A stretch of 64,000 bases of DNA from the NCBI GenBank assembly GCA_002342035.1, contig DDPE01000039.1, positions 8,232 through 72,231 of the forward strand, given 5' to 3'. Of the stretch, positions 1-8,995 are shown in pieces (within the stretch, counting starts at the first letter, position 1; every line of letters starts with the position of its first letter). The notes under the pieces are model-generated. The model was given only the letters and a program-made list of their open reading frames with translations, did not search any database and was not told where the DNA came from. This DNA comes from Asticcacaulis sp. UBA2476 (GTDB lineage Bacteria > Pseudomonadota > Alphaproteobacteria > Caulobacterales > Caulobacteraceae). A program made the position numbers and the translations under genes.

Positions 1-1
1 C

Positions 2-1672
2 CTGCTGGGCGCGGGCCTGCCCGACAGCCTGAAACATAAGGTACTGGCGGTGCAGGGCGTGTTGGGAGCTATGTTCACCGGCTTTACCCTGTTTAGCTCA
101 AACCCCTTGGCGCGGGTCTATCCCGCACCGTTTGAGGGTAAGTCGCTGAACCCCATGCTGCAGGACCCAGCTTTAGCGTTTCATCCGCCGCTTTTGTACC
201 TTGGCTATGTTGGGTTCTCAGTCGTGTTTTCGTTCGCGGTCGCGGCCCTGATTGAGGGCAGGATTGACCGGGCCTGGGCGCGCTATGTGCGGCCGTGGAC
301 GCTGCTGGCGTGGAGTTTCCTGACCGTCGGGATCACGCTGGGCTCATTCTGGGCCTATTATGAATTGGGCTGGGGCGGGTGGTGGTTCTGGGACCCGGTC
401 GAGAACGCCTCACTCATGCCGTGGCTGGCCGGAACTGCGCTGTTGCACGCCGCCATTGTGATGGAAAAACGTGACGCGCTTAAGGCTTGGACGGTGTTTC
501 TGGCGCTTTTGGCCTTTACCTTTTCGATGATGGGGGCGTTTCTGGTGCGCTCAGGCGTACTCACCTCCGTGCACGCCTTTGCGGTCGATCCGCAGCGCGG
601 TATCCTTTTGCTGATAATCCTGTTTGTGACCTCTGGCCTTGGATTTACGCTCTATGCGCTCCGGTCGCGCGCGCTCGGATCATCGGGCGTGTTCGCTCCG
701 GTCAGCCGCGAATCGGCGCTGGTGGTCAATAATCTGCTGCTGTTTGCGGCCCTGTCATCCGTGTGTCTGGGCACGCTCTATCCGCTGCTGATGGAGGCGA
801 CGACGGGTAAGACGATTTCGGTCGGTGAGCCCTATTACCTTTTGACCTTTGGGCCGATCATGGGGGCGGCCTTGCTGCTGGCCCCGCTGGCCATACTGTT
901 GTCGTGGAAGCGGGCCGATCTTAAGGGTGTGGTGCAGCGGCTGGCGGCGGCTTTCGGCGTGAGCGTGGTCTGTGCGGTTGTGGCAACTCTGGGCGTCAAG
1001 GGTATCGATGTCGGCGGGCGGATCGTGTTTATTCTGGGGCTGTTGCTCGGTTTCTGGTTGATCTTCGGATCGTTCAAAATGCTGGCCGATCGGGTCGGGC
1101 TGTTCAAAGGTACGGTGACGGAGTCCCGCCGTCGGTTTATGGGGTTAGCTTTAGGCACTCACGGCATGATTCTGGCCCACATAGGTCTTGGGGTATTTGT
1201 GTTGGGGGCGACCTTTGAAGGCCATGCTCGGTTGAGCACAGCGGCATCTTTGAGCGCAGGTAAGAGCCTTACGGTCGGCGGTTATGAGGTTATATTTGAC
1301 GGTATCCGCCGCTATGATGGCCCGAACTTCTTGGCCGAAGCTGCTGACCTGACCTTGCGGCGCAAAAGTGGCCAGCCGGTGTGCGATGCCGCCCCTGAGC
1401 GACGGTTCTATCCGGCGTCGCGTCAGACCATGAGCGAGGTGGCGATCTGCTTCACCCCGCTCAATGACCTCTATTTCGTGCTGGGAGAATCGAGCCTGAA
1501 CGCCGCCGGTCAGCCGCAATGGCAGGTGCGCGCGCTTTATAATCCGTGGGTGCGGCTGATTTTTGCCGGGCCGCTGCTGATGGCGCTGGGCGGGATATTG
1601 TCGCTGCTCGATCGGCGTTTGCGTCTGGGGGTGGCGACCTCATCAAAGGCATTGAAGGAGGGCGGAGCATGA
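2..1672 (+). CDS. ccmF: Cytochrome c maturation haem lyase subunit CcmF (5' end missing)
   Basis: Inner-membrane component of the Ccm system that, with CcmH, attaches haem to apocytochrome c in the periplasm. The reading frame is open from base 2, so the N-terminus lies outside the window; about 556 of the usual 640-660 residues are present. The tryptophan-rich WWD haem-handling motif (WGGWWFWDPVE) is encoded near 370-405, followed by repeated hydrophobic segments and a periplasmic C-terminal domain ending in a last membrane segment (about 1545-1605). The stop overlaps the ccmH start by 4 bases (ATGA), so the two are translationally coupled. Confidence 0.95.
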   Translation: MLGAGLPDSLKHKVLAVQGVLGAMFTGFTLFSSNPLARVYPAPFEGKSLNPMLQDPALAFHPPLLYLGYVGFSVVFSFAVAALIEGRIDRAWARYVRPWTLLAWSFLTVGITLGSFWAYYELGWGGWWFWDPVENASLMPWLAGTALLHAAIVMEKRDALKAWTVFLALLAFTFSMMGAFLVRSGVLTSVHAFAVDPQRGILLLIILFVTSGLGFTLYALRSRALGSSGVFAPVSRESALVVNNLLLFAALSSVCLGTLYPLLMEATTGKTISVGEPYYLLTFGPIMGAALLLAPLAILLSWKRADLKGVVQRLAAAFGVSVVCAVVATLGVKGIDVGGRIVFILGLLLGFWLIFGSFKMLADRVGLFKGTVTESRRRFMGLALGTHGMILAHIGLGVFVLGATFEGHARLSTAASLSAGKSLTVGGYEVIFDGIRRYDGPNFLAEAADLTLRRKSGQPVCDAAPERRFYPASRQTMSEVAICFTPLNDLYFVLGESSLNAAGQPQWQVRALYNPWVRLIFAGPLLMALGGILSLLDRRLRLGVATSSKALKEGGA

Positions 1673-2127
1673 AGCGTACCTTAACCGCCTTGGCCATTGT
1701 CGTCCTTGGCCTGTCGCAGATGGCGACCGCCGTGACCTCGTCCGAGATCATGCTCGACCCGCGTCAGGATCAGCGGGCGCGGTCGCTGTACGGTGAAGTG
1801 CGCTGCGTGGTCTGTCAGAATGAGGCCATCGGCGACTCGCAGGCCGATATTGCCGCCGATATGCGCCGCGAAATCCGCTCTGAGATCCTGTCGGGTAAGA
1901 CCGATAAAGATATCCGTGAGGGGCTTACCGCCCGCTACGGTGATTATGTTCTTTTTCGGCCAAGGTTTTCGGCAGGCAATCTGATTTTGTGGCTTTTGCC
2001 GCTGGCTCTGGTGCTTTTGGGTGCGTCAGCTCTGGCGGTTATGGCCAAAACTAAACGAAAAACAAAGGCTTATGCTCTTGATGCGGCCGAACAAAAAGCG
2101 CTGGATGACCTGATCAATAAACCCTGA
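1669..2127 (+). CDS. ccmH: Cytochrome c maturation thiol oxidoreductase CcmH
   Basis: Membrane-anchored thioredoxin-like helper that keeps the CXXCH cysteines of apocytochrome c reduced for haem ligation. 152 residues: signal peptide in residues 1-21, the family motif RCVVCQ with redox cysteines C46 and C49, a helical domain, and a C-terminal membrane anchor (about residues 103-125) followed by a basic cytoplasmic tail. The ATG at 1669 is chosen because it overlaps the ccmF stop; a longer in-frame start at 1546 would lie inside ccmF. No ccmI/cycH follows, so the operon ends here or that gene lies elsewhere. Confidence 0.95.
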   Translation: MKRTLTALAIVVLGLSQMATAVTSSEIMLDPRQDQRARSLYGEVRCVVCQNEAIGDSQADIAADMRREIRSEILSGKTDKDIREGLTARYGDYVLFRPRFSAGNLILWLLPLALVLLGASALAVMAKTKRKTKAYALDAAEQKALDDLINKP

Positions 2128-2278
2128 ACACCGTCACGATTTTGCCTCACGCTTAAGTTTATATGGCTTCCTGACAAATAGACTTGAAAAACCTCGTAAG
2201 CGCGGTTCACAATCGCCATATGTCACTTGATCCAATTTAAGGGTTCAGCGATTTACGCTTTGAACCGCAAAGGTAACT

Positions 2279-3817
2279 ATGATGGGGAAACTCGATTTGA
2301 AGTCGCTTCTGAAGAATAAGACCAGCCTGGTCGGCGGCATTGTCGGTCTGGCGCTGGGCGCCACAGTGGCCGCCGGTGCCATGACGGGTATCGCCAACCT
2401 CGATAACCTCACGGGTGGTTATGACGGCGCCCGTCTGATCAAGACGCAAGACCTGACGCCGGTTAAGCCGCCCGCAGGCGCGCCGATGTCGTTTGCCGAC
2501 ATCATTGATCGCGTGTCACCGGCTGTCGTGTCGATTGAGACCAAGGGCAAGGTCAAGGTGCCGCAAGGCATGCCGATGATCCCCGGTTTCAACTTCCCCG
2601 GCCAGCCTCAGCCCGGTCAGGAAGCGCCTGAACAGGAAGTGCGCGGCGCAGGTTCTGGCTTCTTTATTTCCGGTGACGGCTATATCGTCACCAACAACCA
2701 CGTCATTGCCGAAGCCGACGAAATCATGGTCAAGCTGACTAATGATCAAAAGCTGAAAGCCACTGTCATCGGCCGCGATCCGAACACGGATCTGGCCGTG
2801 CTTAAGGTCGAAGGCAAGAATTTTCCGTTTGTGAATTTTGAGCTGGAAACCAAGCCGCGCGTCGGTGACTGGGTGATCGCGGTCGGCAACCCGTTCGGAT
2901 TTTCGGGCACCGCCACTGCCGGTATCGTCTCGGCCTATGGTCGCGATATCGGTGAGCAATATGTCGATTACCTGCAAATCGATGCGCCGATCAACCGCGG
3001 TAACTCCGGCGGTCCGACCTTTGACCTCTATGGCCGCGTGATCGGTGTTAACACCGCCATCATCACGCCGTCGGGCGCATCTGCTGGGGTGGGCTTTGCC
3101 ATTCCGGCTGAGATCGCCCACACCATCACCCAAAAGCTGATCAAGGGCGGCAAGATCGAGCGCGGTTATATCGGCGTCAGTGTGCGTCCGATCACCGACG
3201 AAGTGGCTGAAAGCCTCGGCATCACTGACCTTGAGGGCGCCTATATCAGCGACGTCACCAAGGGCGGGCCGTCGGATAAGGCCGGGGTCCAGCCGGGCGA
3301 TATCGTTCGTTCCGTCAATGGTGAAAAGATCAAGTCTAACACCGAACTAACCCGCCGGGTCGGCGCGGTGCGCGTGGGTGATAAGGTTACTCTGGATGTG
3401 GTTCGCTCCGGCAAGCCGGTCAAGCTGACCATCACGGCGGCCCTGCGTCCTACCGATGAAGAACTGAACAAAGGCTTGCCGGGTGGTGCGGACCAATCTT
3501 CGCCGGACGCGCCAGCCAATGCGCCGGGGGCTCTGGGCCTCAGCCTCAAGCCGGTCTCGCCGGAAACGCGCAAGAGCTATGGCATCGAAGACGGCATCAG
3601 CGGTCTGGTTATCACCTCGGTGGCACCGGATTCGGATGCGGCCAAGAAAGGCATAAAGCCCGGAATGGTCATCGTGCGGGCGGATAATCAGCCGGTAACG
3701 ACGGCGGCTGATCTCGCCCGTGTGATTGAGATTCTGAAAAAGGCCGGACGCCCCAGCGTGCTGTTGCTGATCAATTCCGAAGGTATCAATGTGCCGGTGC
3801 CGCTGAGTTTGAAGTAG
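2279..3817 (+). CDS. degP: DegP/HtrA-family periplasmic serine protease (Do)
   Basis: Envelope protease and chaperone that degrades misfolded periplasmic proteins. 512 residues: a short cytoplasmic start, an uncleaved-looking hydrophobic N-terminal segment (about 16-38), then a trypsin-like domain with catalytic triad H141 (TNNHVI), D171 (NTDLAVLKV) and S243 (GNSGG), followed by two PDZ domains (about 290-385 and 420-510) that bind substrate C-termini. Length and two-PDZ order match DegP/DegQ rather than one-PDZ DegS. It sits alone, 151 bases after ccmH, and is followed by palindromic repeats. The start is the first ATG of an ATGATG pair. Confidence 0.95.
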   Translation: MMGKLDLKSLLKNKTSLVGGIVGLALGATVAAGAMTGIANLDNLTGGYDGARLIKTQDLTPVKPPAGAPMSFADIIDRVSPAVVSIETKGKVKVPQGMPMIPGFNFPGQPQPGQEAPEQEVRGAGSGFFISGDGYIVTNNHVIAEADEIMVKLTNDQKLKATVIGRDPNTDLAVLKVEGKNFPFVNFELETKPRVGDWVIAVGNPFGFSGTATAGIVSAYGRDIGEQYVDYLQIDAPINRGNSGGPTFDLYGRVIGVNTAIITPSGASAGVGFAIPAEIAHTITQKLIKGGKIERGYIGVSVRPITDEVAESLGITDLEGAYISDVTKGGPSDKAGVQPGDIVRSVNGEKIKSNTELTRRVGAVRVGDKVTLDVVRSGKPVKLTITAALRPTDEELNKGLPGGADQSSPDAPANAPGALGLSLKPVSPETRKSYGIEDGISGLVITSVAPDSDAAKKGIKPGMVIVRADNQPVTTAADLARVIEILKKAGRPSVLLLINSEGINVPVPLSLK

Positions 3818-3831
3818 TCAGGCCGTTTTCT

Positions 3832-3896
3832 CCTCCCTATCGAGTCTTGGCGAAGATGGGGAGGTGGATGCGAACGCAGTGAGCAGACGGAGGGGG
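3832..3896 (+). repeat. Dispersed two-hairpin palindromic repeat, copy 1
   Basis: Intergenic repeat with hairpin 1 bounded by CCTCCC and GGGAGG, then hairpin 2 ending in CGGAGGGGG. Nearly the same series of blocks occurs, reverse-complemented, at about 38930-38996 upstream of recF. Confidence 0.8.
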
Positions 3897-3976
3897 ATAG
3901 CGCTGTCGATATGGCTGAACGCTAGCGCCCTAAAGTTTTACATTATACGCCTATGTGTAGTGCTTCTGTCTGAGCC

Positions 3977-4024
3977 GCCCCCTCCACCGCTTCGCGGTCC
4001 CCCTCCCATGGAATGGGGAGGAGA
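3977..4024 (-). repeat. Dispersed two-hairpin palindromic repeat, copy 2
   Basis: Same family in the opposite orientation: the short CGCTTCGCGG-type hairpin lies next to a CCTCCC-ATGG-GGGAGG-type hairpin. It forms an inverted pair with the copy at 3832-3896 in the degP-response regulator gap. Confidence 0.8.
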
Positions 4025-4048
4025 CTCAATTACGGTTATTTCATTTGT

Positions 4049-4092
4049 AATCAGCCCCCTGAATCAAATAGGTTCAGGGGGCTGATTATTTT
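4049..4092 (+). terminator. Strong intrinsic terminator or attenuator ahead of the response regulator
   Basis: A perfect 15-bp stem (4049-4063 with 4073-4087, 9-base loop) is followed by ATTTTTGG. It lies only 17 bases before the response regulator ATG at 4105, so it could stop read-through from degP or act as an attenuator on the two-component operon. Confidence 0.8.
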
Positions 4093-4104
4093 TGGATACC
4101 CTCA

Positions 4105-4782
4105 ATGACCCACGTTCTGATTGTCGAAGACGATACCGAAGCGGCCTTAAGCCTTCAGCGCGGGCTGAAAGAGGCGGGCATGACGGCCACGGTCACTCAT
4201 GACGGGGAGGCCGGCCTTAAGGCATTACGCGGTGAGGCCGCCTTTGATGTGGTGGTACTTGACCGCATGATGCCGGGGCTGGACGGGGTATCGATGCTGG
4301 AGATCGCGCGTTCCGAAGGTATCGACGTGCCGGTGTTGTTTTTAAGCGCGCTCGGTGATCTGGAAAACCGCGTCTATGGCCTGAAAGCCGGGGCCGATGA
4401 TTATCTGGTCAAGCCCTATGCTCTGGTTGAACTGCTGGCCCGCGTCGAAGCTCTGGCGCGCCGCAAGGACAAGGACCCGGTCGAGACCGTGCTTAAGGTC
4501 GGGGAACTGGAAATGAACCTGATCAACCGGCAGGTCAGACGGGCGGGGACGCTGATTGACCTGCAACCGCGTGAGTTTCAGTTGCTGGAATTCCTGATGC
4601 GTCATGTCGGTCAGAATGTGACCCGCACCATGCTGCTGGAAAAGGTCTGGGCCTATCATTTCGACCCGCAAACCAATGTCATTGATGTGCATATTTCGCG
4701 CCTGCGCTCCAAGCTAGATAAGGGCTTCGATAAGCCGATGCTGCACACCGTGCGCGGCGAAGGCTATCAGTTGAAGGCGTGA
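4105..4782 (+). CDS. OmpR-family two-component response regulator
   Basis: DNA-binding response regulator, 225 residues. Receiver domain (1-118) has the acidic pocket D9/D10, phospho-acceptor D53 (VVVLDRMMPG) and the conserved Lys-Pro of the KPY motif near 102. The C-terminal winged helix (about 128-222) shows the OmpR/PhoB pattern, with LQPREFQLLEFL and the recognition region NVIDVHISRLRSKL. The stop overlaps the start of the histidine kinase by 4 bases, so the two are a cognate pair. The input signal and target genes cannot be told from sequence. Confidence 0.95.
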   Translation: MTHVLIVEDDTEAALSLQRGLKEAGMTATVTHDGEAGLKALRGEAAFDVVVLDRMMPGLDGVSMLEIARSEGIDVPVLFLSALGDLENRVYGLKAGADDYLVKPYALVELLARVEALARRKDKDPVETVLKVGELEMNLINRQVRRAGTLIDLQPREFQLLEFLMRHVGQNVTRTMLLEKVWAYHFDPQTNVIDVHISRLRSKLDKGFDKPMLHTVRGEGYQLKA

Positions 4783-6332
4783 TGCCCCCACCTAAATCCC
4801 TTACGCCCAAACCCTTCAAACCACTCAACGCCCTTGGATCATTTCTGACCTGGGCGGGGGGTCTGTTTCGGCCGACCTATTTCAAACAGACGCCGTTCCG
4901 GCTGACTCTGGTGTTCATCACCGTCTATTCGTTCGTGGCGGTGCTGATCTTTGCCTATGTCTACGTGGCGACCTCAGCGGAAAACCGGGCGGTGACCGAT
5001 GCGCAGGTTTCCGCCCGTCTTGATAGTCTGCAACAGCTTTACCGCGAACGGGGCGAGGCCGAGGTCAAGGCCCGCCTGCGTCAGGACGATATTACCGAAT
5101 GGTTCTTCATCAAGGGCATCTACAACTCAAACGGCGAAATGGTCGCGCAAAACAAGCGCGCCTCGCTGGAGATGTCGACCGAAGTATTAAGCCGCATCCG
5201 CGCCCAAGTCGACACGCCCCAGATCGAAGGCCGGATATTAGGCGAAGCCCCGGGCCGCAGCGATTTTGTCATCAATTTCCGCAGCTATAATAATGACGGT
5301 TCCATGCGCAAATACCGCTATCGCGGGCAAGGACTGCGCATCGATCCTGATCGTTACCTGTTTGTGGCCATGGATATGTCGTGGACGGACGAAGGCTTTG
5401 ATAAGGGCTTTACGGCCTTGTGGGGCGGCGCGATTCTGGTGGTGCTCATGGGGCTGTTTGCTGGCATGATCATCAATCAGGAGGTGTCGCGCTCGGTTCA
5501 GGGGCTGATGAGCGTGCTCAGAAGTGCCGAGCAGGGCGACCTTAAGGTGCGCGTACCGCTGCGTCATTCGGGCGATGAATTTGATGCCCTGGCGGCCCAG
5601 GTCAATCAGGTGCTTGACCGCGTTGAAAAAAATGTCGGCAGCCTGAAATATGCCGGTGACGCCATCGCCCATGATCTGCGCACGCCGTTGTCGCGGTTGA
5701 GGTCTAACCTTGAACTGTCGTTGTATGATGTCGAAAAAGACCCGTCCAAGGCCGAGGATGCCATAGCGCGGGCCCTGACGGAAACCGACCAGTTGTTGAG
5801 GACGTTCCAGACCGTGTTTGCCATTTCACGCCTTCAGGCGGCGGGGCAGGCGCCTGATCCGAAACTGTTTGATGCGACGGCGCTGGCGACCGATATGGCT
5901 GAGCTTTATGAACTGTCGGCGGCCGATAAGGGCCTTGAGTTTGATGTCGAAATCGAGCCCAATGTCTGGGTGATGGGTAACCGCGATTTTCTGGCGCAAT
6001 CCTTAGCTAATCTGCTCGATAACGCCATCAAATATACGGCGGTGGGCGGGATTACCTTTAGGCTTCGTAAGACCTCCCGCGGGGAGATCGAGTTCTCGAT
6101 TACCGACACCGGCATGGGCGTACCAACGGCGGATCGGGGGCGGATTGTGGAGCGTTTTGTGCGGCTGGAGCAGAGCCGGTCTCTGCCCGGTGTGGGTTTG
6201 GGGCTGTCGATGGTGGCGGCGGTGGCTGAGGCCCATAAAGGCCGTCTGGTGATTGATGAGGGCCCGGGCAAGTTTAACGATCAGGGGCCAGGGCTTCGCA
6301 CCGCGCTGGTTCTGCCCCCGACGCAGGGGTAG
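4779..6332 (+). CDS. Sensor histidine kinase, HAMP type
   Basis: Membrane sensor kinase partner of the preceding regulator, 517 residues. Two membrane segments (about 42-66 and 211-230) enclose a periplasmic sensor region of about 145 residues with no recognisable domain. A HAMP linker follows, then a HisKA domain with phospho-acceptor H298 (AHDLRTPLSRLR) and an HATPase domain with N box NLLDNAIKYT (about 411-420), G1 DTGMGVP and G2 GVGLGLSM. All catalytic motifs are intact. The N-terminal 25 residues are proline-rich and probably cytoplasmic. Confidence 0.95.
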   Translation: MMPPPKSLTPKPFKPLNALGSFLTWAGGLFRPTYFKQTPFRLTLVFITVYSFVAVLIFAYVYVATSAENRAVTDAQVSARLDSLQQLYRERGEAEVKARLRQDDITEWFFIKGIYNSNGEMVAQNKRASLEMSTEVLSRIRAQVDTPQIEGRILGEAPGRSDFVINFRSYNNDGSMRKYRYRGQGLRIDPDRYLFVAMDMSWTDEGFDKGFTALWGGAILVVLMGLFAGMIINQEVSRSVQGLMSVLRSAEQGDLKVRVPLRHSGDEFDALAAQVNQVLDRVEKNVGSLKYAGDAIAHDLRTPLSRLRSNLELSLYDVEKDPSKAEDAIARALTETDQLLRTFQTVFAISRLQAAGQAPDPKLFDATALATDMAELYELSAADKGLEFDVEIEPNVWVMGNRDFLAQSLANLLDNAIKYTAVGGITFRLRKTSRGEIEFSITDTGMGVPTADRGRIVERFVRLEQSRSLPGVGLGLSMVAAVAEAHKGRLVIDEGPGKFNDQGPGLRTALVLPPTQG

Positions 6333-6347
6333 ATAGAGACCGAAGAG

Positions 6348-6418
6348 GCCCCTACCACCCCTTTGCTGCGCAAAGCGGTCCCCCTCCCCATTAAAATGGG
6401 GAGGTATATAGGGGGGGC
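6348..6418 (-). repeat. Dispersed two-hairpin palindromic repeat, copy 3
   Basis: Read on the minus strand: CTCCCC-ATTTTAAT-GGGGAG hairpin, then the GACCGCTTTGCGC hairpin and a G-rich end. It fills most of the 102-base gap between the kinase and trmD. Confidence 0.75.
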
Positions 6419-6434
6419 AATTCTGGATTACTCA

Positions 6435-7163
6435 ATGTCTGAAGATTCTCAAAGACCCTACGCCGTGTCGGTGCTGACCATGTTTCCGGAAGCCTTTCCG
6501 GGGCCGCTGGATGTATCGGTCATCGGCAATGCCAGAAAAGAATCTGGGCTTTGGACGCTGGAAACGGTGGACATTCGCGCCTTTTCGAGCGATAAGCGCG
6601 GCTTCCTTGACGACACCCCTGCGGGTGGCGGCCCCGGACAGGTGCTTAAAGCGGACGTTATCGCCAAAGCACTTGATTCGATTGATGTTTCCAATCGACC
6701 GCTCATTTATATGAGTGCCCGTGGCAAACCACTGACGCAAGGTCGGGTTCGCGAATGGTCTAAGGCCGATGGACTTATTGTCCTGTGCGGGCGGTTCGAA
6801 GGGGTGGATCAGCGGGTGCTTGATGCCCGCGGGTTCGAAGAAATCAGCGTTGGCGATGCCGTCCTTGCGGGCGGTGAATCGGCGGCGATGGTAACGATCG
6901 AGGCGACGTTGCGGCTTATTCCGGGGGTTCTCGGCGCATCGGCCAGCCTTGATAACGAAAGCTTTGAGGATGGTCTCCTTGAACACCCGCAGTACACAAG
7001 GCCGCGGACGTTTGAGGGCCTCGACATCCCCGAAGTGCTGTTAAGCGGCGACCACAAAAAGGCGGCGCTGTGGCGGCAACAGATGCGAGAGGCAACCACG
7101 AAAGAACGACGTCCCGATCTATGGGCGGCGCATCTTTCCAAATCACAGGCAAAAGGCGATTAA
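6435..7163 (+). CDS. trmD: tRNA (guanine-37-N1)-methyltransferase TrmD
   Basis: Methylates G37 next to the anticodon using S-adenosylmethionine, preventing +1 frameshifting; essential in many bacteria. 242 residues. SPOUT knot motifs are visible: LCGRFEGVDQRVLD, EISVGDAVLAGGESAAM and PQYTRP. The ATG at 6435 is preferred: the frame is open back to 6363, but that stretch is the palindromic repeat. rplS follows 45 bases downstream, the usual partner, whereas rpsP and rimM are not upstream; a two-component pair is there instead. Confidence 0.96.
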   Translation: MSEDSQRPYAVSVLTMFPEAFPGPLDVSVIGNARKESGLWTLETVDIRAFSSDKRGFLDDTPAGGGPGQVLKADVIAKALDSIDVSNRPLIYMSARGKPLTQGRVREWSKADGLIVLCGRFEGVDQRVLDARGFEEISVGDAVLAGGESAAMVTIEATLRLIPGVLGASASLDNESFEDGLLEHPQYTRPRTFEGLDIPEVLLSGDHKKAALWRQQMREATTKERRPDLWAAHLSKSQAKGD

Positions 7164-7208
7164 GCCTCAACAGTGTGCCAACCGGCACCTACAATATTGG
7201 AGACTATG

Positions 7209-7640
7209 ATGAACCTGCTTCAAAAGCTCGAAGCCGAAGAATGTGCCAAGCTGCGCGCCGGCAAATCCTTTCCTGAATTCCAACCGGGCGACACCGTCCG
7301 CGTCAGCGTCAAGATCAAGGAAGGCGACCGTGAGCGCGTCCAGGCCTACGAAGGCGTTTGCATCGCGCGCGCTGGTTCCGGCATCAATGAAAATTTCACC
7401 GTCCGTAAGATCAGCTTCGGCGAAGGCGTAGAGCGCGTATTCCCGCTGCTGTCGCCAATGATCGACGGTATCGAAGTCAAGCGTCGCGGTGTTGTCCGCC
7501 GCGCCAAGCTGTACTACCTGCGCGACCGTCGTGGTAAGTCGGCCCGTATCGTCGAGCGTTCGCAAAACTCGACCCGCGGCTCCAAGGGGGCTGAACTGCG
7601 CGCGCAGATGGCCAGCAAGAGCGAAGCCTCTGAGGGCTAA
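7209..7640 (+). CDS. rplS: 50S ribosomal protein L19
   Basis: Large-subunit protein at the interface with the 30S subunit. About 143 residues, somewhat longer than the 115-residue E. coli protein because of a C-terminal tail. Typical features are the FQPGDTVRVSVKI segment, the KRRGVVRRAKLYYLRD block and high basic content. Two adjacent ATGs (7206, 7209) are possible; GGAG at 7199-7202 lies 6 bases before the second and 3 before the first, so the second is chosen. It is followed by a clear terminator. Confidence 0.96.
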   Translation: MNLLQKLEAEECAKLRAGKSFPEFQPGDTVRVSVKIKEGDRERVQAYEGVCIARAGSGINENFTVRKISFGEGVERVFPLLSPMIDGIEVKRRGVVRRAKLYYLRDRRGKSARIVERSQNSTRGSKGAELRAQMASKSEASEG

Positions 7641-7664
7641 TCGCTTTCTTATAGCGAATTCATT

Positions 7665-7697
7665 AAACCCCTTTGTGACTTCACAAAGGGGTTTTTT
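7665..7697 (+). terminator. rplS intrinsic terminator
   Basis: AAACCCCTTTGTG and CACAAAGGGGTTT form a GC-containing hairpin followed by six T residues, 24 bases after the rplS stop. Confidence 0.9.
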
Positions 7698-7740
7698 GTG
7701 ATCTAAATGTCCCCTGAACATAAATACAGCAGGTGGTAAT

Positions 7741-8883
7741 ATGAAGCGCTCAAACTGGATGATGGGGATTGCCCTCAGTGTGATGGCGGTGACGGCGGCG
7801 TGCAATAAGCCCGCGACTTCACAAAACGCCGCCCCCGCCGCAGCGGCCACTGAATCCTATGAGGTTGTAACCTATGCCGAAGGGCTGGAGCAGCCGTGGG
7901 GCATGGCCTTCCTGCCGGATGGGCGTCTGCTGGTCACCGAAAAAGCCGGACGGCTACAGATCATCTCAAAAGACGGAAAACCCAAGCTGGTCAGCGGTAC
8001 ACCGGCGGTGGCCAATGACGGGCAGGGCGGGCTGTTGGGCGTGGCGGCCGATCCAGACTTTGCCAAAAACCAGTTCATATACCTGTCGTTTTCGGAACCG
8101 GGCGAAGGTGGTGTGGCGGGCACGGCGGTGGCACGCGGCAAACTCAACGGCCAAGCCCTGACCGACCTCAAGGTCATCTGGCAGCAAAGCCCGAAGGTCA
8201 AAAGCAACAACCACTGGGGGTCGCGTATCGTCTTTGCCCCCGATGGCAAGCTGTTCATCACCACCGGCGACCGTGCATCTTACCGCGAAAAGGCGCAGGA
8301 TCTGACCTATACCTTCGGCAAGGTCATCCGCATCAACAGCGACGGCACGATCCCGCAGGACAACCCGTTTGTGGGCCGCAGCGACGCCAAGCCGGAAATC
8401 TGGTCGTACGGCCACCGCAATATGCAGGGGGCGGCGATCAATCCGGCGACCGGCAAGCTATGGACCAATGAGCACGGCGCGCAGGGCGGTGATGAAATTA
8501 ACGCGCCCGAAGCCGGTAAGAACTACGGCTGGCCGGTAATTACCTGGGGCGTGGACTATAGCGGCGCTAAGATCGGCGAAGGTACAACCAAGGACGGTAT
8601 GGAGCAGCCGCTACACTACTGGAACCCGTCGATCGCGCCGTCCGGAATGTTGTTCTACACCGGCGATGCCTTCCCGTCATGGAAGGGCGATCTGTTTGTC
8701 GGCTCGCTCAAGTTCCAGTACCTCAACCACATCAAGCTCGACGGCAAAAAGGTCGTGTCGGAAACCAAGCTCTTGGAAGACGAAGCCGAGCGTATCCGCG
8801 ACGTGGTTCAGGGGCCGGACGGCCTGATCTATGTCGCTTACGATAGCGGCGATGGTCGGATTGTGCGCTTACAGCCGAAATAG
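7741..8883 (+). CDS. PQQ-dependent aldose (soluble glucose-type) sugar dehydrogenase, lipoprotein
   Basis: 380 residues, six-bladed beta-propeller of the sugar dehydrogenase GSDH family (E. coli YliI/Asd type). It probably oxidises aldoses to lactones with PQQ in the periplasm. The N-terminus is a lipoprotein signal with lipobox VTAAC and acylated Cys at about residue 21. Family landmarks are EQPWGMAFLPDGRLLVTEK, SNNHWGSRIVFAPDG (the catalytic His region), GHRNMQGAA and NEHGAQGGDEIN. It is a single gene with no PQQ synthesis genes nearby, so cofactor supply must come from elsewhere. Substrate is not predictable. Confidence 0.88.
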   Translation: MKRSNWMMGIALSVMAVTAACNKPATSQNAAPAAAATESYEVVTYAEGLEQPWGMAFLPDGRLLVTEKAGRLQIISKDGKPKLVSGTPAVANDGQGGLLGVAADPDFAKNQFIYLSFSEPGEGGVAGTAVARGKLNGQALTDLKVIWQQSPKVKSNNHWGSRIVFAPDGKLFITTGDRASYREKAQDLTYTFGKVIRINSDGTIPQDNPFVGRSDAKPEIWSYGHRNMQGAAINPATGKLWTNEHGAQGGDEINAPEAGKNYGWPVITWGVDYSGAKIGEGTTKDGMEQPLHYWNPSIAPSGMLFYTGDAFPSWKGDLFVGSLKFQYLNHIKLDGKKVVSETKLLEDEAERIRDVVQGPDGLIYVAYDSGDGRIVRLQPK

Positions 8884-8900
8884 TGGGGTCACAGACCCCA
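8884..8900 (+). repeat. Short palindrome abutting a TAG stop codon
   Basis: TGGGGTC-ACA-GACCCCA begins on the base after the TAG stop of the sugar dehydrogenase gene. It has no T-run, so it is not a standard terminator. The same sequence with one loop change occurs at 37617-37633. Confidence 0.75.
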
Positions 8901-8995
8901 CGCCCCGTTAGTGAACATATGCGGCGCTACTCACGGTATACCGATAGGGCTTGAGGGACACTGAGGCCACTCATTAATCTTGCTAAAAAATGCGC

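Noticed and set aside
2183..2221. Heat-shock sigma-32-like promoter (CTTGAAA and CCATAT) upstream of degP
   Set aside because: The two elements are about 26 bases apart, too far for a functional sigma-32 promoter.
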